32,574 bases of DNA. Source: Treponema sp. (lineage in GTDB: Bacteria; Spirochaetota; Spirochaetia; Treponematales; Treponemataceae). This document shows, in pieces, positions 17,501 to 22,791 of this stretch. Numbering within the stretch: position 1 is the stretch's first letter; each line of letters opens with the position of its first letter. The stretch covers positions 1 through 32,574 of the forward strand of contig NZ_JAFRNB010000117.1 in assembly GCF_017430385.1 (NCBI RefSeq), given 5' to 3'. The position numbers and the translations under genes were made by a program. Under the pieces are notes generated by a model, which was not told where the DNA came from, searched no databases, and saw only the letters and a program-made list of their open reading frames with translations.

Positions 17501-18037
17501 AAGAAGTTTTGTACCGATGAGTTTGAGACTTTCGTTGTTGTATTTTTCGAAATTTGCGCTGATTTTTGGAATTTCGGCATCAAGCCGCTCGACAGCTTTT
17601 TCCTGCGCGTTGAGCCGTGAATTGAGTTTGTCGATAATGGAAGATTCTTTTTTGAGGCGGAGAAGATTTTCCTCGACATTCTCAGTCATTTCCATCAATT
17701 CGTTGAGGACTTTTCCATAAGCATCGATTTTTTGCCCGATATTATCTACGGCATCAAACTGCTTATCAAATTCTGAGCTGGCTTTTTTGAATTCTTCGAT
17801 TTGACCTTCAAGGCGATTTACGGCTGCGACAGCCTGAGCCTGCTGGGTTTCAAGGCTTGCGGAAAGAGCGTTCATGCGCTGACCACGCTCCTCGAACATT
17901 TTCTCGATTTCTTTCTTTTTATTTTCAACAAATACACGGATGTTGTCGTTTGTCGGATTTCCGCCACCCAATTTTTTCATGACAAAAGAAACCGCAACTG
18001 CCGCCAAAATAGACAATAATACTGAGAGAGCTTCCAC
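11504..18037 (-). CDS. Giant membrane-anchored coiled-coil protein (SpiroCoCo-type)
   Basis: A 2177-residue protein. Residues 1-20 (MEALSVLLSILAAVAVSFVM) form a single N-terminal membrane anchor; nearly everything after about residue 30 is predicted coiled coil by eye. Residues about 490-1380 have an 11-residue (hendecad) periodicity, and the centre holds nineteen 22-residue units of the type VTQKVNDLQNMVDSKVSGLE plus two residues. Later parts return to heptad-like, Gln/Glu/Lys-rich helices. The last about 45 residues (LTPKDKDQIIQLKRMGWTVE, EIAKRLKRSIGEIEMVIEMG) look like a small helix-turn-helix. The overall plan recalls SwrB-like membrane proteins. GTG start at 18037 with GGTGGGG at 18045-18051. 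A role in cell shape, envelope or flagellar organisation is a guess; I recall the name SpiroCoCo for spirochaete relatives. Confidence 0.85.
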   Translation of the reverse strand: MEALSVLLSILAAVAVSFVMKKLGGGNPTNDNIRVFVENKKKEIEKMFEERGQRMNALSASLETQQAQAVAAVNRLEGQIEEFKKASSEFDKQFDAVDNIGQKIDAYGKVLNELMEMTENVEENLLRLKKESSIIDKLNSRLNAQEKAVERLDAEIPKISANFEKYNNESLKLIGTKLLDQYKEQAKSLEDATSAAEAKASELLKNIENDIREAYQQAVNRAKTLEDMAFDQLAESAESRKNSVIKIMDDQTRQLANQIDSQVLASQKAGDARIAEVEQELRQRLAAVTENIGNDVSQFNQDATQKINAIKANVENEVANFTQNANQKISTVTADVESSVSNLAQSTTDKVNEIKTNVENSISGLSQATSEKVTAIRETVENEINTLDSSVKEKSKALNQQFAQGNAEIRQMLHDALSAAKGTAKELAAESSKNSKSLEVLRERFTKLVQPLQEKYENIYQKAIADADEKEKAAYAHWQEISDNHLTEFKTRVEEKINGMQTEVVDRVNNFTNGISEKQTEVESKVSGLVESVETRFSNLSNGIESKFEELQTDVITKFTGLSDGVGVKVTDLQKDMLSKITNLQAEVDTKVLDLHNSVETSVNDIQREVNGRVSSLQGDVDTRVTNLTQGVETKVNELQQDVVTKISNLQGEVDQKVNDIEQSVQGKIAELNGTIDGKVNSVVQAVEERVSGLDYDVDGKVNEIVSGINEKVDSLQGLVDSKVDGMESRVNEKVFSLESAVDTKINELEQKVSDKVADLDDIVEYKVSGIEDTVTQKVDGLQTMVDSKVSGLDSGVVQKVNDLQNMVDSKVAGLEDGVTQKVNSLQNMVESKVGGMESGVTQKVSDLQDMVDSRVSGLEDGVTQKVNSLQNMVNSTVTQLENGVTQQVSDLQEKVDSRVAGLEDGVTQKVNDLQNMVESKVGGMESGVTQKVLDLQDMVETKVAGLEDAVVQKVNDLQTLVDSKVGVMESGVTQTVSDLQTLVDSKVSGLENGVTQKVNDLQSMVDSKVSGLENGVTQKVTDLQTMVDSKVTGLEEGVTQQVTDLQSKVDTKVSVLDQDVAQKVNDLQNMVDSKVSALEGGVTQKVGDLQNMVNSTVTGLEEGVTQQVNGLQNMVETKVAGLDGSVAEKLQILQNLVNGKSTSLEDGVVAKITDLQQRVENSVSSLEGQVNDRVVNLQNFVEGRVGGLETGVKAKVDELQGIVQQKVGGLHNLVESKVTVIVDGVAKKVAALDEEVNSNVSRLDQGVGEKMQQLLDAVNGKVSEIQQDVVERVTGLQNAVDTKVSTMQESVQQIVGDLEEQVDTKVTTLQENVSEKVTTLQNDVVEKVTSLQDNVIERVSNLHSEVIGKVETLENEVETRVSALEDSVDTRVNGANEKVEETLSEVKRNLAESTEGASEAAATITQTVTAATDQLNNFKLQSDQQIKAINEMLKDMLENIAASYDTKKSELFIAVDRQLDAYQKEMQYRFDKLEKTSADVDGLEQELKQELLKTQERVLTEFNKFTEEQAVRHNQFQDAIKQDSEITEKRLVELESSLKVLEESASTNVSQALDAFEKKYGEDLRRRSEEIDSNIDSWRENFDSKMSILQSDEEEKRRQIEVKYAEDLRAHTSALQEKTRETLERYDTLIKKTNEDLQTQIIEVEQKMHDFREKNRADLDAATTNSDSYIKGTLKTYGERLKELLDKSIDSSAAKITDLEIELLNKNEANKANIDAMVGEFRAWSTQLNNQFENSKALYSSKFENINKSAEQALAELKSKIGGDFEEFKRSANSEQEEISASITQLKDMVQASVSKFKDESEKIVAEQKNAYNKILNETQERINTQNADSINAVREIQNQIAQMKDQLAEQQGATIMQMNNNADALQSRFSAIDSQVKTFEARMQIYQKADELQASLEKQIEGIKRELSRIENYQAVVNDLEAQFSNIQKINGEIDQKLARFSAEKGQIDSIERDFNRLVSLSDNMDQKISELQTTNSDLQSLQLTVRGFHESLDKISDRCSNLDKKQAILEQISGEVDKTFDNLKDVEGRLDKIQSQADSLPSTITGIQSRIDEITENSGRINDAIEQITSLQKLLEETEKRTEQVQKAKEGIVETEARLNRMSQEITEKFDLLEKMTRNEVESSGTVGIGNSRLTPKDKDQIIQLKRMGWTVEEIAKRLKRSIGEIEMVIEMGL
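14462..15715 (-). repeat. Nineteen tandem 66-bp units in the coiled-coil gene
   Basis: Reading the minus strand from 15715, the protein cycles every 22 residues (two hendecads), typically VTQKVNDLQNM then VDSKVSGLEDG. Nineteen consecutive units of 66 bp fill this interval exactly; units near the end (17-19) are more diverged. Units 3-4 and 7-8 are nearly identical: a 47-nt stretch beginning at 15253 recurs exactly 264 bp (four units) away at 15517, which points to a recent in-frame duplication. Confidence 0.9.
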
Positions 18038-18075
18038 TTTTTATCCCCACCAAACTTTTATAGTTAAGCCGTCTT

Positions 18076-18104
18076 ATTATAACACAATATTGAGGAATTG
18101 ACGA
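18076..18104 (-). promoter_or_regulatory. Promoter for the coiled-coil gene
   Basis: TCGTCA (18099-18104) and TATAAT (18076-18081) are spaced by 17 nt on the minus strand, overlapping the 3' end of the HAD phosphatase gene. Transcription would begin about 32 nt before the GTG start. Confidence 0.5.
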
Positions 18105-18745
18105 TAGTTAGAGAAGGAAATATCAGCTTCTTTGATTTTTTTGCTTAAAATTCTTTTGAGAGGAGAGGCAATTATCGCACTTTTCATGCCGGCATTTTTT
18201 GCGCCCCGGACATCGAATTTTACGCTGTTACCGACATAGAGAATTTGAGAAGGTTCGAGTTCAAGGGCATTCGCCATGATTCCAAACGGATATTTTGAAG
18301 GTTTTAAAGCCCCGATTTCTTCGGAACCAAGAATCATATCGCAATAAGGAATAAGCCCCCAAATATCACCTTTTTGGCTCGGCGGAAAGTCAGAGAGAAG
18401 GACGATTTTGTAGCCTTTTTCATGAAGAGTCTTGAAAGTTTCGTGAACATGTTTGAAAGGCTTGATTTTCGCAAAATATGGCCTAAGACCGTCATAAGCA
18501 ATGAGCTTAATCATTGCACGAGCACGCAGAGATGAGCAGCCAAGTTCCTCGGCCATGAGCCGCCCCTGATACTCATAAAAATCCGGAAGTGGAGCCGTTC
18601 TGTGCATAATCCTTCGGACATGGTTGTAATGCAAATAAAAACGGAAATGCCTGACAATATATGGAATAATCCGGATATAGAGAGAAAATGATGGATAAAG
18701 AGTGCCGTCTATGTCGAAACCTACGGCTTTTATGTCAGGAAGCAT
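18077..18745 (-). CDS. HAD-superfamily phosphatase
   Basis: A 222-residue cytoplasmic hydrolase of the haloacid dehalogenase superfamily. Motif I is FDIDGTLY with nucleophile Asp11 and acid/base Asp13, motif II LLSDF (Ser118), motif III Lys148 in GALKPSKYPFG, and motif IV VGNSVKFDVRGAKNAG with Asp178. An alpha-helical cap lies between residues about 18 and 90. Such enzymes dephosphorylate small phosphometabolites, and the substrate is unknown. The ATG has no Shine-Dalgarno sequence, and TATAAT ends 7 nt upstream, so the message may be leaderless. It lies 39 nt before the coiled-coil gene, which appears to have its own promoter. Confidence 0.9.
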   Translation of the reverse strand: MLPDIKAVGFDIDGTLYPSFSLYIRIIPYIVRHFRFYLHYNHVRRIMHRTAPLPDFYEYQGRLMAEELGCSSLRARAMIKLIAYDGLRPYFAKIKPFKHVHETFKTLHEKGYKIVLLSDFPPSQKGDIWGLIPYCDMILGSEEIGALKPSKYPFGIMANALELEPSQILYVGNSVKFDVRGAKNAGMKSAIIASPLKRILSKKIKEADISFSNYRQFLNIVL

Positions 18746-18752
18746 ATATTCA

Positions 18753-18758
18753 ATTATA
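18753..18758 (-). promoter_or_regulatory. -10 element directly upstream of the HAD gene
   Basis: TATAAT on the minus strand is separated from the ATG (18745) by 7 nt. A partial -35 (TAGAAT, 17-nt spacing) is weak. The position implies an RNA beginning at or next to the start codon. Confidence 0.45.
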
Positions 18759-18805
18759 CATTAAGATTTTATAAAATTCTATCTAATTTTTCGGCATCCA
18801 TGCGG

Positions 18806-20062
18806 CTAATTTTTCTGGATGGTGTAGTCAAAACGAGCGAGACCGTCACTTGAAGCGGATGCGAAACGCCATCTTGAGATTTGCTCGCGAATTTCCATTG
18901 AAACAAGCGACGGCAAAATATCCGGGGAAATTTTTACGCTTGTTACAGGAACATTTCCGGCGGCCGTTACTGTGAACGAGACAGAAAGGCGTTTTGTGCT
19001 GTCAATCAATGCAGCGGCTTCTTTTGAAAGGATGATTTTTGGCTCTGCCGGTTCCAGAAGGATTCGCGGAGTGCCGTCGGACATCTGGAGCGAAACTTTT
19101 CCGTCGGAAGAAGAGCCTGTGTTTGCAGTGACAGACGATGAGACTCCGCCCGAAGAAGAAGAATATTTGTGAGCAGAAACAGCCCCGGCCAGTGCAGAAG
19201 TCGTTGCGGAACTTGCTTTTTGTCCTGAAGCAGATTTTGCGCTGCTCGAAGCAGAACTTGCTGCCGTCGAATTTGCAGAAGAAGATGATGCCGCACTTCC
19301 AGAGAAGGCACTTTGCTTGCTCGTGGCAGAAGCAGTGTTTTTGGCGACCGCATTCGAGTTCGATGAAGAAGAATTTCCTTCCATGCTATCAAACTGCGAC
19401 CAGTCGAATTCCTTTTTGGCGGCTTTTTTTGGAGCCTGTTGTTCTGCCAAAAGCTCGTCCATGCTTTTTTGAAGCTGCTGCTCAACCATCTTTGGTTTTT
19501 CGACAGTTTTTGAAGGAGCCTGTTTTGTTGGTTTTGAAGTAGTTTTTGAAGGCTCCGACTTCTTAGGTTCAGCCTTTTTAGTCTCAGTTTTCTTTGTCTC
19601 GGCCTTTTTCGGTTCTGACTTAGCCTTTGATTCAGTTTTCTTAGGCTCACTCTTTGGCTTTGACTCAGCCGCTTTTGCTTTCGGGGGCGTTGCGGGGGTG
19701 TCCACCGCAGAGGAGGTAGCCGATTCTTTAGATGTAGGGAGCGACGGCGAAGCCGGCAAATCCTGTGAGACAGGATTTGAGCGAGTCTCGGTGAGAGCTG
19801 TGCTCGCACCGTCTCCCCTGCTTATACTTTCTTCTGCTTTCGACGATTCTGTTTTTTGCGAGGAATTTTCCGTTGAAGAATTTTCAGTTTTCAATTTTCC
19901 ATTTTCAACTTTCTGCGGTGTGTCGAGACGGATTTTTATTGTCTTGAACGGTTTAGGCGCAAAAAGAATCGCACCAATATAAAAGAAGAGAAAAATTAAA
20001 ATCCATACAAGAATCGTTCCGACTGCACCTGCGACCGCCGGCTTCTGCTCGACTTCTCTCAT
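18806..20062 (-). CDS. tonB: TonB-like periplasm-spanning energy transducer
   Basis: A 418-residue protein with the TonB plan: a single transmembrane anchor about residues 11-35, a long periplasmic spacer, and a C-terminal TonB-type domain about 340-418 (SFTVTAAGNVPVTSVKISPD ... ISRWRFASASSDGLARFDYT). The spacer has three parts: a Ser/Glu segment, a Lys/Glu/Pro/Ser segment about 130-190 with repeated KKTETKKAEPKKSEP-like words, and a Ser/Ala-rich segment about 230-310. TonB carries the energy of the ExbB-ExbD proton channel to outer-membrane receptors. It starts in a 4-nt overlap with exbD and is the last gene of the run. The words VENGKLKTEN at 52-61 resemble intergenic repeat DNA read as protein. 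Confidence 0.88.
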   Translation of the reverse strand: MREVEQKPAVAGAVGTILVWILIFLFFYIGAILFAPKPFKTIKIRLDTPQKVENGKLKTENSSTENSSQKTESSKAEESISRGDGASTALTETRSNPVSQDLPASPSLPTSKESATSSAVDTPATPPKAKAAESKPKSEPKKTESKAKSEPKKAETKKTETKKAEPKKSEPSKTTSKPTKQAPSKTVEKPKMVEQQLQKSMDELLAEQQAPKKAAKKEFDWSQFDSMEGNSSSSNSNAVAKNTASATSKQSAFSGSAASSSSANSTAASSASSSAKSASGQKASSATTSALAGAVSAHKYSSSSGGVSSSVTANTGSSSDGKVSLQMSDGTPRILLEPAEPKIILSKEAAALIDSTKRLSVSFTVTAAGNVPVTSVKISPDILPSLVSMEIREQISRWRFASASSDGLARFDYTIQKN

Positions 20063-20466
20063 TTATCCGTTGTCCTGAGGTTTACACTTACAAAGCCTTC
20101 GGTGCGCAGAACATCAAAGACTTTTACGATTGAGCCGTTCGTTACATTTTCGTCGGCTTCGAGGGTGACAGGATATTCTTCCTTTTTTTTGCCCTCTGTG
20201 TCGAATGAGGCGAGCTTTTTGCCAAGTGTGCTGACTGAAACCTGCTCGTCATTGAACCACATTTTGCCGTTTGACTGCATGGTGATTGTGATTCCGGCTA
20301 TGTCCGCGCCCTGAGCTGTTTCGCTTTCGGGCAAATTTACATTGATTGCAGGAAGAATCGCGAAAGTGGTCGAAACAAGGAAGAAGAGAATCAGCTGAAA
20401 TACAACATCAATCATCGGCGTGAGGTCAACGGCCGTACCACGCTTTTTTCGGTTTGAAACTTTCAT
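20059..20466 (-). CDS. exbD: ExbD/TolR-family proton-channel subunit
   Basis: A 135-residue ExbD-type protein. A short cytoplasmic basic start (MKVSNRKKRGTAVD) precedes one membrane helix with the family signature LTPMIDVVFQLILFFLVSTT, where Asp20 is the proton-translocating aspartate. The remaining about 95 residues form the periplasmic domain. With ExbB it forms the motor that energises TonB. It begins 13 nt after exbB and overlaps tonB by 4 nt. ExbD rather than TolR is chosen because TonB follows and no TolA/TolB/Pal is present. Confidence 0.93.
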   Translation of the reverse strand: MKVSNRKKRGTAVDLTPMIDVVFQLILFFLVSTTFAILPAINVNLPESETAQGADIAGITITMQSNGKMWFNDEQVSVSTLGKKLASFDTEGKKKEEYPVTLEADENVTNGSIVKVFDVLRTEGFVSVNLRTTDK

Positions 20467-20479
20467 GGCCGCCCCTTTT

Positions 20480-21091
20480 TTACATTACCCTGCCTGTGAG
20501 CCTCAAAATCAATTTTGTTACAGTTCCTTCCATTTCGGAAACGCATTTATCGGCTTTGCGGGAAAGTGCGTTGCTGAAAATGAGTGACGGAATTGCCACA
20601 AAAAGACCTGCCGCTGTTGTCATCAATGCTTCGGAAATTGAACTTGCGAGAACGGCAGGATTTCCCATTGTGCCGCCTGAGCCAAGAACGCCGAACGCCT
20701 TAATATTGCCTGTTACAGTTCCGAAAAGTCCGAGAAGCGTTGAAATGTTTGCAATTGTGCTGAGAAGTGTGAGCCAGTGGTCGAACTGCGGAGCCACTGC
20801 ATCAATCTCGCACTGAACGATTTCGCGCATGTCGTCCTCGGTGAGCTTTCGGCAACCGATTGCTTTTCTTGCGACATGAGCAAGAGGTGTGCCTGCCTGA
20901 GTACAGAAAGTTTCGGCAGCAGAAAAATCGTTGCTTGCAAGAACTTCCTCAAGATTTTTGCGAAGCTCCTTGTCACGCTTTTGTACGGAAGCAAAATAAA
21001 CAAGTCGCTCGATAATGATGTAAGTCGCAAAAATACCGCAGATAAGAATCGGAATCATTAAGAGTCCGCCAGATTTCAACAAATTAAACAT
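20480..21091 (-). CDS. exbB: ExbB/TolQ-family proton-channel subunit
   Basis: A 203-residue MotA/TolQ/ExbB-family protein with three membrane helices, about 9-29, 105-127 and 155-175. Conserved core segments are LLSTIANISTLLGLFGTVTG followed by NIKAF, and SISEALMTTAAGLFVAIPSL. It forms the pentameric shell around ExbD. GAGGGG at 21097-21102 lies just upstream of the ATG. The gap to the barrel gene is 17 nt, so it is translated from the same message. Confidence 0.93.
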   Translation of the reverse strand: MFNLLKSGGLLMIPILICGIFATYIIIERLVYFASVQKRDKELRKNLEEVLASNDFSAAETFCTQAGTPLAHVARKAIGCRKLTEDDMREIVQCEIDAVAPQFDHWLTLLSTIANISTLLGLFGTVTGNIKAFGVLGSGGTMGNPAVLASSISEALMTTAAGLFVAIPSLIFSNALSRKADKCVSEMEGTVTKLILRLTGRVM

Positions 21092-21108
21092 ATTTTCCCC
21101 TCATTATC

Positions 21109-22791
21109 CTAGAATTGAAATTTCGCAAGCAGAACCGCATTGCCGGAAGTTGTGATATATCCAGAATGTGCGTAATCCCTGCTTGAAGCATTGCACAATT
21201 TTATTACATCATTGACTTCAAAAGCAAGGCTCAGAGCCGCAGCGAGCCGAACGCCAGCCCACACGGAAAGATCCGGGCATTTGTCGGCCTCCTTGCCAAG
21301 TGCGACAGCTCCCGCCGTTCCGACATTCCATTTTGCATCGAGGCTCTGATATTCCACGCTCGCCTTGATTTTATGCTCGTCCGAAAGAGCAGGAACATCT
21401 TTCCAATAAGATTTCCATTCAACGCCAGCCTTTACAGGAGCAAAATCAGCGAAGAAGCCGAAATTCGTGTCGTATTCAGTGCGTTCCTTTGCGCTGATTA
21501 TGTACAAGCCTGATTTTGGAACTTCGGAATTGTACTCAGCTTCCCACAAGCCGTTTTCAAAAGCAGTTTTCCTGAATTCAAAGCCAGCCTTAGCCTCAAA
21601 TGCAGAAAGAATCGGCACGCTCACATCAACTGTCGAGAACCAGTCCGTTGTTTCGGTTGGAATTGCCGGAGCCACGGCAAAACGATATTTGTTCTCAAGA
21701 TTTCGGATTTTTTCCTGATATGAATCAAGGCCGCCGCGAGCAGACAAAGTGACAAATCTTCCTTCAGTGAAAGATTCAGTCTTAAAATCAAGGATTCCTG
21801 TGAAAGCAGGAAGAATGTCCTTTTCGCCTGTTGCCGTTCCGATTATGAGAGAGCCGTCTGCTCCAAGCGTTAGAAAATCGTTTGCCCATGAAAGTCCGAG
21901 CTTGAACTGACCGCGATGGCTAGAATTCTGATTTGAAGAATTTTCGATTTCAAAAAGATTTCCGCTCTTTTCAAGATTTCCCTGGAATCCGTAATAAGAT
22001 GTCAGCATTGCCTTGAAGCCTTTGCCAGTCCAGCCAAAACCAAGATACGGATTTACATCAACAATTTTTGTTGTGTCCATGAAATTGTCGGAAGTCACGC
22101 TGTTCTTCATTATTTCGCCATATCGGTTAAACCAAGCTCCATCCACGCCATAGGAAATCAAAATTCCGTTTGAAAGATTCCAGTCAGAGCCTGCATCAGC
22201 AAAAATCGTGTGCTTAACCATGTCGGAATATGCGTTGGATTTGAGCTGCAAGCCGTCATCGCTCATTTTGTATGAAGCCTCAGCCCGATGTTTTCCGTAA
22301 TTTGTGAAAAGCGACTGTTTACCACGAACGGCAGTAGTGCGCGCAAAATAGCCTTCGTTTGATTTTTTGCCGGCAAATCCTTCCGCGCTCTCATGATTAA
22401 AATCAATCTCAAAAGGAGAATTGCCCGAAGCCCGGTAGACTGAAAAATCACCTTTAAAATAGAACGGATAGCCAGCTCCAAGCTCGCCCTCAGCATAAAT
22501 ATCCTTTGATTTCTGTTCGGCTCCATTTTTAACAGCCGGCGTAGTTTTTTCGCTGCCGTCATTTTCCATCAAAGGAAGCTGAACTTCTGGGCTGGAATTC
22601 TCTGGCAAAATCTTCGTGTAATCAGGCACAGAATCTTTTCCGACAGTAAATGTCTTGCCGTTTACGACAGTCGTGACATCAGGAAGCTCAATTTCCTCCT
22701 CGACTTCGGATTCTTCGGATTTTTTTGCAGCCTGCGCAAAAATCGTGATTCCTAAAAAAAGAAATATCGTGCTCAAAAAGAATTTTTTCAT
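21109..22791 (-). CDS. Putative outer-membrane beta-barrel protein
   Basis: A 560-residue exported protein with a signal peptide of about 19 residues (MKKFFLSTIFLFLGITIFA). After an acidic, disordered stretch comes EIELPDVTTVV (about 33-43), which is reminiscent of a TonB box. From residue about 95 to the end the protein alternates hydrophobic and polar residues with aromatic girdles (YPFYFKGDFSVY, PYLGFGWTGKGFKAMLTSYY), and it ends in Phe (VLLAKFQF), the usual C-terminal barrel signal. No plug domain is apparent, so it is not a classical TonB-dependent receptor. Together with TonB downstream, it may be the outer-membrane partner of this energised system. The start is fixed by GGGGGG before the ATG and a 4-nt overlap with the TPR gene. 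Confidence 0.75.
   Translation of the reverse strand: MKKFFLSTIFLFLGITIFAQAAKKSEESEVEEEIELPDVTTVVNGKTFTVGKDSVPDYTKILPENSSPEVQLPLMENDGSEKTTPAVKNGAEQKSKDIYAEGELGAGYPFYFKGDFSVYRASGNSPFEIDFNHESAEGFAGKKSNEGYFARTTAVRGKQSLFTNYGKHRAEASYKMSDDGLQLKSNAYSDMVKHTIFADAGSDWNLSNGILISYGVDGAWFNRYGEIMKNSVTSDNFMDTTKIVDVNPYLGFGWTGKGFKAMLTSYYGFQGNLEKSGNLFEIENSSNQNSSHRGQFKLGLSWANDFLTLGADGSLIIGTATGEKDILPAFTGILDFKTESFTEGRFVTLSARGGLDSYQEKIRNLENKYRFAVAPAIPTETTDWFSTVDVSVPILSAFEAKAGFEFRKTAFENGLWEAEYNSEVPKSGLYIISAKERTEYDTNFGFFADFAPVKAGVEWKSYWKDVPALSDEHKIKASVEYQSLDAKWNVGTAGAVALGKEADKCPDLSVWAGVRLAAALSLAFEVNDVIKLCNASSRDYAHSGYITTSGNAVLLAKFQF

Noticed and set aside
19006..19809. 267-codon minus-strand frame inside tonB
   Set aside because: It is a frame-shifted reading of the low-complexity Lys/Ser spacer, giving Arg/Leu/Gln-rich nonsense.
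18806..21091. Tol-Pal system instead of ExbB-ExbD-TonB
   Set aside because: TolQ/R and ExbB/D are hard to separate by eye, but the third protein ends in a TonB-like domain and no TolB or Pal follows.
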